Positions 57,040-64,000 of a stretch of DNA of 64,000 nucleotides are shown here, piece after piece. Numbering within the stretch: position 1 is the first letter of the stretch; each line of letters begins with the position of its first letter. A program made the translations under genes and the position numbers. Origin of the DNA: Methylomonas sp. LL1 (GTDB lineage: Bacteria; Pseudomonadota; Gammaproteobacteria; Methylococcales; Methylomonadaceae). The notes under the pieces were generated by a model that had not been told where the DNA came from, made no database searches, and saw only the letters and a program-made list of their open reading frames with translations. Location: the NCBI RefSeq assembly GCF_015711015.1, contig NZ_CP064653.1, positions 2,232,001 through 2,296,000 on the forward strand, in the 5' to 3' direction.

Positions 57040-59856
57040 GTGGACACCATTAGTATTCGCGGCGCCCGCACCCATAATCTCAAAAACATCGATCTTGACC
57101 TGCCGCGCGACAAACTGATCGTCATCACCGGCCTGTCCGGCTCCGGTAAATCTTCGTTGGCCTTCGACACCATTTACGCCGAGGGTCAGCGCCGCTACGT
57201 CGAATCGTTGTCGGCCTACGCTCGGCAATTCTTGTCGATGATGGAAAAACCCGATGTCGATCATATCGAAGGCCTGTCGCCGGCGATCTCGATCGAGCAA
57301 AAATCCACCTCGCACAACCCGCGTTCCACCGTAGGCACCATCACCGAGATTTACGATTACCTGCGTCTTCTGTACGCCAGGGTCGGCATTCCGCGCTGCC
57401 CGCAACACGGCGTGTCCTTGCAGGCCCAGACCGTCAGCCAGATGGTCGACCAGGTATTGGCGCAGCCGGAAGGCGAGCGCTGGATGTTGCTGGCGCCGGT
57501 GGTCAACGACCGCAAGGGCGAACATGTGTTGTTGCTGGAAGACCTGAAGGCGCAAGGCTTTTTGCGCGCCCGCATCGACGGCGAAGTCTACGAGTTGGAC
57601 GAGCCCCCTGCTCTAGACCTTAAGAAAAAACACACCATCGAAGTCATCGTCGACCGCTTCAAGATTCGCGACGACATTGCGCTAAGATTGGCCGAATCGT
57701 TCGAAACCGCATTGCGTCTCTCCGAAGGCTTGGCGATAGCGGCATCAATGGAAAAAAATCAGCAGCTGCTGTTTTCGGAACGCTACGCTTGTCCGCATTG
57801 CGGCTATAGCCTCAGCGAGCTGGAACCGCGCATCTTCTCGTTCAACAACCCCAAGGGTGCCTGCCCCAGCTGCGACGGCCTGGGCGTGCGCCAGCATTTC
57901 GACCCGCAACTGGTGGTGCATAACCCCGAGATCAGCCTGGCCGGCGGCGCGGTCCGCGGCTGGGACCGGCGCAACGCTTATTACTACCAACTCATCTGCG
58001 CGCTGGCCGAACATTATGGTTTCGATCCCGAGGCTCCGTTCTCCAAGATTTCCAAGGAAGTGCAAGCGGTTATTTTGTACGGCAGCGGTGACGAGAGCAT
58101 CCGCTTCCAATTCCAGATGGGCAGTGCAAAGCCCAAAACCAGCCACCATCCATTCGAGGGCATCATCCCCAACATGGAGCGCCGCTACCACGAAAGCGAT
58201 TCGCAGCTGGTACGCGACGAACTTTCCAAATATCTGGCTCAGCAAACCTGCGCGGCCTGCGACGGCGCCCGGCTGAATCTCGGCGCCCGCAATGTGTTCG
58301 TCGAGGACCAGCCCTTGCATCACGTCACCCGCCTGCCAATCAAACAGACGCTGGGCTTTTTTCAGCAACTGAATATTCCCGGCCATCGGGGCGAAATCGC
58401 CGCCAAGATCAACAAAGAGATTCAGGAGCGGCTGGAGTTTTTGGTCAACGTCGGCTTGGATTATCTGACTCTGGACCGCAGCGCCGACACCCTGTCCGGC
58501 GGCGAAGCCCAGCGCATCCGCCTGGCCAGCCAGATCGGCGCCGGCCTGGTCGGCGTGATGTACGTGCTGGACGAACCCTCCATCGGCCTACATCAACGCG
58601 ACAACGAACGCTTGCTGAGCACTCTATTTAGATTGCGCGACTTGGGCAACACGGTGATCGTGGTCGAACATGACGAAGACGCGATCCGCGCCGCCGACCA
58701 TGTCGTCGACATCGGCCCCGGCGCCGGCGTGCATGGCGGCCGGATTGTGGCACAGGGAACGCCGGAGCAGATTCTAGCTAATCAGGACTCGCTGACCGGT
58801 CAATACTTGTCAGGCGTGTTGAACATCGATATACCCAAACGCACCACGCCGCGCGATCCGGCCAAACAAGTCACCATCCGCAACGCCCACGGCAACAACC
58901 TGCAAAACGTCGACGTTAGTTTCCCGATCGGTTTGATGACCTGCGTCACCGGTGTATCGGGCTCCGGCAAATCCACGCTGATCAACGATACCCTGTACAG
59001 CCATGCCGCCCGTTTGATCAACGGCGCCAGTTGCATCCCGGCGCCCTGCGACGCTATCGAAGGCCTGGACCAATTCGACAAGGTGGTCGACATCGACCAA
59101 AGCCCGATCGGCCGCACCCCGCGCTCCAATCCGGCCACCTATACCGGCATCTTCACGCCGGTGCGGGAATTGTTCGCCGCCACGCCGGAGTCGCGTTCGC
59201 GCGGCTACACGCCGGGCCGTTTCAGTTTTAACGTCAAGGGCGGCCGCTGCGAAGCCTGCGCCGGCGACGGCGTGATCAAGGTGGAAATGCACTTTCTGGC
59301 CGACATCTTCGTGCCCTGCGACATCTGCCACGGCAAGCGCTACAACCGCGAAACCCTGGAAGTCCGCTACAAAGGCAAGACCATCCACGAAGTGCTGGAA
59401 ATGACCGTGGAAGACGCCGCCCAATTTTTCTCGGCGGTGCCAAGCCTGGCCCGCAAGCTGCACACGCTAATCGACGTAGGATTAAGCTACATCACGCTGG
59501 GCCAAAATGCCGTCACGCTGTCCGGCGGCGAGGCCCAACGGGTCAAATTGGCGAAAGAGTTATCCAAACGCGACACCGGCACCACGCTGTATATCCTGGA
59601 CGAACCCACCACCGGTCTGCACTTCCATGACATCAAGCAACTGCTGACCGTGCTGCACACCCTGCGCGACCACGGCAACACCGTGATCATCATCGAACAC
59701 AATCTGGACGTGATCAAAACCGCCGACTGGATAGTCGATATGGGGCCGGAAGGCGGCAGCGGCGGCGGCATGCTGGTCGCGGAAGGCACGCCCAAGCAGA
59801 TCGCCAAGCATAAGCAGTCGCATACCGGGGTTTATTTGAAACGATTTTTTGAGTGA
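57040..59856 (+). CDS. uvrA: Excinuclease ABC subunit A
   Basis: A 938-residue UvrA with GTG start ([14 protein letters not shown]), AGGA upstream. Two ATPase modules: Walker [10 protein letters not shown] (about 31-39) and GVSGSGKST (about 640), signatures LSGGEAQR in each half, and two zinc modules: CPHCGYS...CPSC and CEACAGDG...CDIC. Recognises DNA lesions with UvrB. No CTGT-N8-ACAG LexA box in the 110 bases upstream. Confidence 0.98.
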   Translation: MDTISIRGARTHNLKNIDLDLPRDKLIVITGLSGSGKSSLAFDTIYAEGQRRYVESLSAYARQFLSMMEKPDVDHIEGLSPAISIEQKSTSHNPRSTVGTITEIYDYLRLLYARVGIPRCPQHGVSLQAQTVSQMVDQVLAQPEGERWMLLAPVVNDRKGEHVLLLEDLKAQGFLRARIDGEVYELDEPPALDLKKKHTIEVIVDRFKIRDDIALRLAESFETALRLSEGLAIAASMEKNQQLLFSERYACPHCGYSLSELEPRIFSFNNPKGACPSCDGLGVRQHFDPQLVVHNPEISLAGGAVRGWDRRNAYYYQLICALAEHYGFDPEAPFSKISKEVQAVILYGSGDESIRFQFQMGSAKPKTSHHPFEGIIPNMERRYHESDSQLVRDELSKYLAQQTCAACDGARLNLGARNVFVEDQPLHHVTRLPIKQTLGFFQQLNIPGHRGEIAAKINKEIQERLEFLVNVGLDYLTLDRSADTLSGGEAQRIRLASQIGAGLVGVMYVLDEPSIGLHQRDNERLLSTLFRLRDLGNTVIVVEHDEDAIRAADHVVDIGPGAGVHGGRIVAQGTPEQILANQDSLTGQYLSGVLNIDIPKRTTPRDPAKQVTIRNAHGNNLQNVDVSFPIGLMTCVTGVSGSGKSTLINDTLYSHAARLINGASCIPAPCDAIEGLDQFDKVVDIDQSPIGRTPRSNPATYTGIFTPVRELFAATPESRSRGYTPGRFSFNVKGGRCEACAGDGVIKVEMHFLADIFVPCDICHGKRYNRETLEVRYKGKTIHEVLEMTVEDAAQFFSAVPSLARKLHTLIDVGLSYITLGQNAVTLSGGEAQRVKLAKELSKRDTGTTLYILDEPTTGLHFHDIKQLLTVLHTLRDHGNTVIIIEHNLDVIKTADWIVDMGPEGGSGGGMLVAEGTPKQIAKHKQSHTGVYLKRFFE

Positions 59857-59871
59857 GTCAGCCTGCATTAC

Positions 59872-59974
59872 TGGTTACCAAGCTCCTGCTTGGTAACCGA
59901 GCCTTGAAAGCTCCAGCTTTCTTTAATTAGCCGGGAAGCAATAGCTTCCAAGACTGGGTATCCAAGCTGGAGCT
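59872..59974. repeat. Four-hairpin repeat B, left copy
   Basis: Contains in order GGTTACCAAGCTCC/TGCTTGGTAACC (59873-59898), GAAAGCTCCAGCTTTC (59906-59921), GGAAGCAATAGCTTCC (59934-59949) and the start of a fourth stem GGTATCCAAGCTGGAGCTT, which breaks off at about 59974, where toxin-gene sequence begins. Lies 15 bases after the uvrA stop. A second, complete copy is at 60774-60886 in the same orientation. Confidence 0.85.
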
Positions 59975-60034
59975 TTCGTAGGCACCCATGCCCAATACGA
60001 CCAAATCGATGTGGAGACCGTCAATGACTATTAA
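59975..60034 (+). pseudogene. higB: 3' remnant of higB toxin gene
   Basis: In frame from the repeat edge, this reads AFVGTHAQYDQIDVETVNDY and stop, which is the typical C-terminus of the COG4680 HigB mRNA interferase (FVGTHAEYD...). The upstream ~80 codons are missing, replaced by the hairpin repeat. The stop overlaps the higA start (ATG at 60024), the arrangement expected of an intact higBA. No toxin can be produced. Confidence 0.8.
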
Positions 60035-60377
60035 ACCCATCCGTAACGATGAAGAACTAAAAACGGCGTTTCAACGGCTGGAAGCCATTTTCCAAGCCGC
60101 GGCAAACACGCCGGAGGCCGACGAAATGGAAGTATGGGTGACCTTGATCGAAGCCTACGAAAACAAACACTACGCCATCGCTCCGCCCGACCCGATCGAG
60201 GCCATCAAATTTCGCATGGAGCAGCAAAACCTCAGCGCCAAAGACCTGGAAAGCTATATCGGCAGCAGAGGCCGAGTATCGGAAGTTCTCAACCGCAAAC
60301 GCCCGCTGAGTTTAAGAATGATCAAACGTTTGCATGACGGTTTGGCAATACCTTACGAAAGCTTGTTGGCCGGTTAA
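60024..60377 (+). CDS. higA: HigA-type antitoxin
   Basis: A 117-residue antitoxin of the HigA/COG5499 type. N-terminal part (about 1-55) with ELKTAFQRLEAIFQA, then an HTH_XRE domain: IEAIKFRMEQQNLSAKDLESYIGSRGRVSEVLNRKRPLSL (roughly 60-100). ATG at 60024 is chosen over one at 59988, because GTGGAG lies eight bases upstream and it matches the family. Its toxin gene is reduced to a stub, so it is an orphan that may still repress a promoter, if one survives. Confidence 0.87.
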   Translation: MTIKPIRNDEELKTAFQRLEAIFQAAANTPEADEMEVWVTLIEAYENKHYAIAPPDPIEAIKFRMEQQNLSAKDLESYIGSRGRVSEVLNRKRPLSLRMIKRLHDGLAIPYESLLAG

Positions 60378-60472
60378 ACGAGCCACGCGACTGGCCAATT
60401 ATCCCCCACCCTGCCCGACTGTTATAAAATCAAGCAATCGATCCTTTCCCAACCTTCAATTCGGGTGCCAGC

Positions 60473-60700
60473 ATGATGACTTTAAATATCGACGACGACA
60501 CGGCGGACATGCTCAATCAATTGTCCCAGCGCCAACATATCAGCCAGTCCCAATTGCTAAAAAATTTGCTGACCGAATACCTCGAAGACATGGCCGATGC
60601 CGCCGCAGCCGACGCCGCATTACTGGAGCTGGCAAACGGCAAGAACGGCGTGATCAGCATGGCGGAATGGGAGCAACAGCTCAATGCCCTGGAGCATTAA
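60473..60700 (+). CDS. relB: RelB/DinJ-type antitoxin
   Basis: A 75-residue antitoxin; N-terminal ribbon-helix-helix-like stretch (LNIDDDTADMLNQLSQRQHISQSQLL) and acidic C-terminus with the toxin-binding region. Two ATGs (60473 and 60476). Its toxin gene starts at 60684 (17-bp overlap) but is cut off by the hairpin repeat, so this is an orphan antitoxin too. Confidence 0.8.
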   Translation: MMTLNIDDDTADMLNQLSQRQHISQSQLLKNLLTEYLEDMADAAAADAALLELANGKNGVISMAEWEQQLNALEH

Positions 60701-60809
60701 GCTTAAAGCCGGTGCAGCCAAAGCCATCAACAAGCTGGATAAACCCGTTCGGGAGAGAATCAGAAACTTTTCCTGGTTACCAAGCTCCTGTTTGGTAACC
60801 GAGCCTTGA
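60684..60809 (+). pseudogene. relE: 5' remnant of relE toxin gene
   Basis: Begins MPWSIKLKAGAAKAINKLDKPV, the usual RelE N-terminus (helix alpha1 and 2), overlaps relB's end in the normal TA way, then runs at about codon 30 into the hairpin repeat (TTTTCCTGGTTACC) and stops at TGA 60809 after 41 residues. RelE toxins need about 85-95 residues, including C-terminal catalytic ones, so it is inactive. Confidence 0.8.
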
Positions 60810-60886
60810 AAGCTCTAGCTTTCTTTAATTTGGCCGGGAAGCAATAGCTTCCGAGATTTGGTATCCAAGCTGGAGCTTGGATACCA
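60774..60886. repeat. Four-hairpin repeat B, right copy (complete)
   Basis: Same layout as the copy at 59872. Stems: GGTTACCAAGCTCC/TGTTTGGTAACC (60775-60800), GAAAGCTCTAGCTTTC, GGAAGCAATAGCTTCC and the full fourth stem TGGTATCCAAGC/TGGAGCTTGGATACCA (60859-60886). A few differences from the left copy (c to t changes, an added G after AATTT). It interrupts relE at about 60774. Confidence 0.85.
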
Positions 60887-61168
60887 GTATAAATTCCAAA
60901 GCAACTACTGACATTTAGCTTAATTCCTCGGCAGCAGTCGACCCCAAGCCGTCACACTCCAAAAAATCCAAATGTCAGCCTACCAACATATAACGGACCT
61001 ACGAATTCGAGCTATATTACTATCATGAAAAACCTGATTGAGATTAATATAGACTCACGAACTAAAAACATACTCGTTGACAATATCGGCTTACTGGCAG
61101 CTTACCTAGGGACATGTTCAGTTGTAATGGTTTAAACTACAGTTATTGATTATCTAAAGAGAGAAATA
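60887..61168. other. Intergenic region with small doubtful ORF
   Basis: Holds an inverted pair CTGACATTT / AAATGTCAG about 60 bases apart and a 36-codon ORF at 61025-61135 (MKNLIEINIDSRTKN...) without a good ribosome site or family. The ribosome site of the lipoprotein gene at 61169 is at its end. Confidence 0.35.
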
Positions 61169-61534
61169 ATGGGGCACCCAGTAAAGCTGGTTTTTTTAAT
61201 AATGCTCATTTTTTCCGTTTCAAGTTGCGGAATTTATTATCGAGATGAGGAAACCGGCGCTGAACATATATGGGGAATCGGTCATTTGGCTACAAAAGTT
61301 TCGGCGCCTGAGGACGGTAAGCAAGCAGTCATCAGCAAAGCGACCTTGGCGGGTATGGCGTTCGGCATAGAAGATGGTGCGGTAGGCACGAGTATCGGTT
61401 GGAATCAAAGAGAGAGAATCTCGATTTACGATGAAAATGCTGCGATCGCTATCCAACGACCTGAAGACGACAATTTATTTATGTTTAAATTTAGTTCCCG
61501 ACCTTCCACACAGGAATTCCAAAAAAATAATTAA
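61169..61534 (+). CDS. Small lipoprotein, function unknown
   Basis: A 121-residue protein with a lipoprotein signal peptide; the lipobox is VSSC at residues 17-20. An AAAGAGAG site precedes the ATG. The rest has no motif that I recognise (GIYYRDEETGAEHIWGIGHL, EDGAVGTSIGW). Followed 21 bases later by a second lipoprotein gene, so probably an operon. Confidence 0.65.
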   Translation: MGHPVKLVFLIMLIFSVSSCGIYYRDEETGAEHIWGIGHLATKVSAPEDGKQAVISKATLAGMAFGIEDGAVGTSIGWNQRERISIYDENAAIAIQRPEDDNLFMFKFSSRPSTQEFQKNN

Positions 61535-61555
61535 AGATCCCAGGAGGAGATAGGC

Positions 61556-62704
61556 ATGAAATTCGCCGTTACACCTAATTTATCGCTTGTTGTTTTCTGC
61601 GCAGCCCTGTCAGGTTGTGCAGGGGATCGAGTTCTATTCGTAACAAAGACAAATGTGGGACTTGATGTTGATACAAAGCCGCCAACTGCGGAAGTAACAG
61701 TAGCCAGACGAGAACTTGCTATTTTGCCAATATTTCCGATAAATTCATCTGAAAAAGCACCTGAAAATAAGGATCAAGGTGAAATTATCGATAAAAACAA
61801 GGAGAAACAAGCCGAAAGTGACGGTAATCAAAATAGCGAAGAAGTCGCACTACCATTGCTTGGAGCGTTTGGTCTACGAGGAAACTTTTTAGACCCAAGA
61901 ATAACTGCTCACTTTGCAGGAGGTGATGCAGCAGTTTATTTAGCTCAGGAATCAAATAAACCTGTTGAATCTTCAATATGCATGCAAAGTAAGCCAGGTG
62001 ACACACGTGGTTGGCTTTTAAAAACATTACATTTTTTTACAGGGAAAGGGCCTGAGGAGTACCAAACTGAACCCCGCCCATTTTATTTTGCAACTGATAC
62101 TTCATATGGGCTCAAAGTGGCCTGGAGCGGCACATCAGGACCCTATCCAGATTCATTAAAATTGGGTTATAACCGTAAAGAGTTTGCATCACCCCCAATT
62201 TTTGTCAATGAAGGTTGCGCGAATGGAAAGAACGGCTGGAATATCAAAATGCCTTCTTTTTATGCTTCGATTGATAACAAAAGTGGAATAGATGACGCAG
62301 CGAATCAAGCAGATCAGTCGAATATTTGGAAAAGCGCTACCAACCATGTCCAATTCTTTGCCACAGGTCAGGCAGCATCTGAATTTGCGAAAAGAACCTC
62401 TGTTCGTCAAGTGGCTTTTGAAAACATAGCGCCAGATGCAGCAATAAGTGAAGCAGGAAGCTTAAACCGCGACTTGATTGGCGAAATTGTAAAAACGTTT
62501 GATATGGATACGGCGGATAAAGATGCCATCTTGGCTAAAGCCGTCGAATTGGAGCTTGTCCCAAAAGAAACTATAACGATAGATTTCAAAACTAAGCTTA
62601 TGGCAAATGCCACGGGAATCAATTATTCGGTAGCGACAAGACTTAATCAACTAAGAATTATTGCGGTCAACTTTAAAAAAGTCAGTGCTGGCTCGAGAAC
62701 ATAA
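61556..62704 (+). CDS. Lipoprotein, function unknown
   Basis: A 382-residue protein with lipobox LSGC (about 18-21) and a good AGGAGG upstream. A Lys/Glu/Asn-rich low-complexity part (about 60-95) links the N-terminal piece (FVTKTNVGLDVDTKPPTAEVTVARRELA) to a larger domain. No family recognised. It may act at the outer membrane with the small lipoprotein upstream. Confidence 0.6.
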   Translation: MKFAVTPNLSLVVFCAALSGCAGDRVLFVTKTNVGLDVDTKPPTAEVTVARRELAILPIFPINSSEKAPENKDQGEIIDKNKEKQAESDGNQNSEEVALPLLGAFGLRGNFLDPRITAHFAGGDAAVYLAQESNKPVESSICMQSKPGDTRGWLLKTLHFFTGKGPEEYQTEPRPFYFATDTSYGLKVAWSGTSGPYPDSLKLGYNRKEFASPPIFVNEGCANGKNGWNIKMPSFYASIDNKSGIDDAANQADQSNIWKSATNHVQFFATGQAASEFAKRTSVRQVAFENIAPDAAISEAGSLNRDLIGEIVKTFDMDTADKDAILAKAVELELVPKETITIDFKTKLMANATGINYSVATRLNQLRIIAVNFKKVSAGSRT

Positions 62705-62996
62705 AAAATGAAATTAATTTTTGATGAAGCCGCACTAACCCAGACACATTTTGTGAACTACCACCAGCTAAAAGCCGGTTGCATCAAGTTTCGGATTGAA
62801 GATGGATTTAGTGACTCATCTGAGCGGCTACTACACCCGAATATCATCGTCCGCCTTGTCTAGTTTGTTAAAGTGTGTAGAAATTATTCCAGTGATAGGC
62901 GTCCTGGTGAACTTATAACCATTATATAACAATGCCTTGATCAATTAACTGAAAAAAACTGGACAACCATTTTGCTCAAAAGTTGGAAAATTTTCG
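62705..62996. other. Intergenic region with a 51-codon ORF
   Basis: An ORF at 62708-62863 (MKLIFDEAALTQTHF...) starts three bases after the lipoprotein stop, no clear ribosome site, and does not match a family that I know. The rest shows no gene. A short A/T-rich leader precedes the next gene. Confidence 0.3.
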
Positions 62997-63968
62997 ATGC
63001 CTATTAACACTCCACTAAAAGCACTCGACAGGCATGCATGGGACCAAAGGGTAATGGCTTTAACACTTGCTTTCGCGCTAGTTTTAATTGTCGGCGGCTG
63101 TAGCCATGGATCGAGTCATCACGAGGCACCTGAAGCTTATAAGCTCGATAATATTTTGTCTGAGTCGATTGTCAGTGCTAAAGAGAACATCGCGCATGAT
63201 GTTTATTTTTTCCCAGGCCCTTCGAAGCAGGCGCCGCCGATATTGCTGTTGCACGAGCTACCGGGGTTATCGCCCAATACGCTGCATTTCGCTGAAACTC
63301 TTTCCAAGGATTTTAATGTCTATGTTCCCCTGTTGTTTGGCTCGCCCAACCAGGAGAATACCTTCTTCGGCACTTTGGCCTATTTATTTAACGGCGACTG
63401 GTATGAGCGAGCGAACCTGCAAGGTAGTCGCCCCATTACCAGATGGGCTTCGGCGGCGCTTGATCGGGTAAGCACCCATCATCCAGGGCAACCGGTAGGT
63501 GTCATTGGCATGTGCCTGACCGGGGCCATGCCCTTATCTTTACTTGATCATAAGGAAATCAAAGCGATTGTGTTGGCGCAGCCTACTTTGCCGATTTTCG
63601 GGGAAGATGATGATCTTGGAATATCGGCGCAAGAATGGGAAATAGCAAAACGACGCGCGATCGCCGGCGATATTCATATTTATGGCGTGCGCTTTGAGAA
63701 AGACACGATTGCGAAACGGGCTAAGCATTGTCGATTGAAAAGGGAACTTGGAGACAAGACTTTCCTGGACCGTGAAATTACAGCTCTGGAATATTGCCAT
63801 AAAGACGCGGAGGGAAATTATACCGATTGTTCTAAATCGCACTCGACTTTGACCTATGGCTGGTCATCCAGTTTCCCGTCCAATCATCCTATGAATGTCC
63901 GCCGTTCCGAAGTGAGAGATTTTTTCAAAACTTGGCTAATCCAGGCCAAGGAAGAGAAAGGTCAATAA
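62997..63968 (+). CDS. Dienelactone hydrolase-family lipoprotein
   Basis: A 323-residue alpha/beta hydrolase with an N-terminal hydrophobic stretch and lipobox VGGC (about 32-35). ILLLHELPGLSPNT marks the oxyanion part. The nucleophile is Cys as in dienelactone hydrolases: GVIGMCLTG. Asp/His would follow toward the C-terminus (SFPSNHPMN). The true substrate is unknown. The start may alternatively be at 63054, which gives a shorter signal peptide without the basic N-terminus. Confidence 0.75.
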   Translation: MPINTPLKALDRHAWDQRVMALTLAFALVLIVGGCSHGSSHHEAPEAYKLDNILSESIVSAKENIAHDVYFFPGPSKQAPPILLLHELPGLSPNTLHFAETLSKDFNVYVPLLFGSPNQENTFFGTLAYLFNGDWYERANLQGSRPITRWASAALDRVSTHHPGQPVGVIGMCLTGAMPLSLLDHKEIKAIVLAQPTLPIFGEDDDLGISAQEWEIAKRRAIAGDIHIYGVRFEKDTIAKRAKHCRLKRELGDKTFLDREITALEYCHKDAEGNYTDCSKSHSTLTYGWSSSFPSNHPMNVRRSEVRDFFKTWLIQAKEEKGQ

Positions 63969-64000
63969 CTGCATAAAAGCAGTTCTTTTCTGGCTACTCC

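Noticed and set aside
59872-60886. Composite transposon made by two repeat B copies
   Set aside because: Copies are in direct orientation, but there is no transposase or identifiable target duplication; repeat-mediated recombination fits better.
59872-60886. CRISPR-like array from the repeated hairpins
   Set aside because: Only two copies ~800 bp apart with genes between; no regular spacers and no cas genes.

Overview
The window looks like chromosomal DNA of a gammaproteobacterial methanotroph (order Methylococcales, Methylomonas/Methylobacter-like). This is inferred from three things: a 131-residue bacteriohemerythrin of the type known from Methylococcus, an exosortase A glycan locus, and a gammaproteobacterial order of the cox, bio, fts and uvrA-ssb blocks. 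No rRNA, tRNA, phage, IS transposase or CRISPR array was seen.

Layout. 1-2.7 kb: minus-strand operon (DUF938 methyltransferase, beta-carbonic anhydrase, a Tyr-less SDR, a YdhR-like protein). 2.8-6.8 kb: a sigma-54 activator, an in-frame deletion scar joining the start of creB to the end of creD, and a chemoreceptor with a C-terminal PilZ domain. 7.0-29.0 kb: a large exopolysaccharide/glycan locus with exosortase A (XrtA-EpsI), a Wzm/Wzt-type ABC exporter, about ten glycosyltransferases, two sulfotransferase-like proteins, a deacetylase, the exosortase-A-associated O-ligase and a membrane sulfatase-like protein. Parts of it are strikingly AT-rich. Two copies of one dispersed repeat sit near 6.8 and 19.2 kb.

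29.0-40.2 kb: ftsX and ftsE, an Rpn-type nuclease gene, then a single 655-codon ORF that fuses heme A synthase (CtaA/COX15) to the FtsY NG GTPase. It continues into the cytochrome oxidase block (SCO-like, SURF1, DUF2909, coxC, ctaG, a 32-residue membrane protein, coxA, coxB). ctaB and a canonical sco gene are missing where they normally lie. The fusion looks like the product of a deletion between the cox and fts operons.

40.2-49 kb: bacteriohemerythrin, a tightly overlapped bioB-F-H-C-D operon, comF, an extradiol dioxygenase and lnt. 49-54 kb: a second in-frame fusion (UGT-type glycosyltransferase plus Old Yellow Enzyme, with a strong internal ribosome site), small accessory genes (GNAT, DUF6928, DUF4240), ssb and a YajR-type MFS transporter.

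55.9-64 kb: uvrA, then a degraded toxin-antitoxin island. Two copies of a four-hairpin repeat bracket higA and relB, and each cuts off its cognate toxin (a 3' remnant of higB, a 5' remnant of relE). Lipoproteins and a dienelactone-hydrolase-like protein follow.

The recurring theme is gene truncation and fusion by deletion or repeat-associated rearrangement: creB-creD, ctaA-ftsY, GT-OYE, and the higB and relE remnants.
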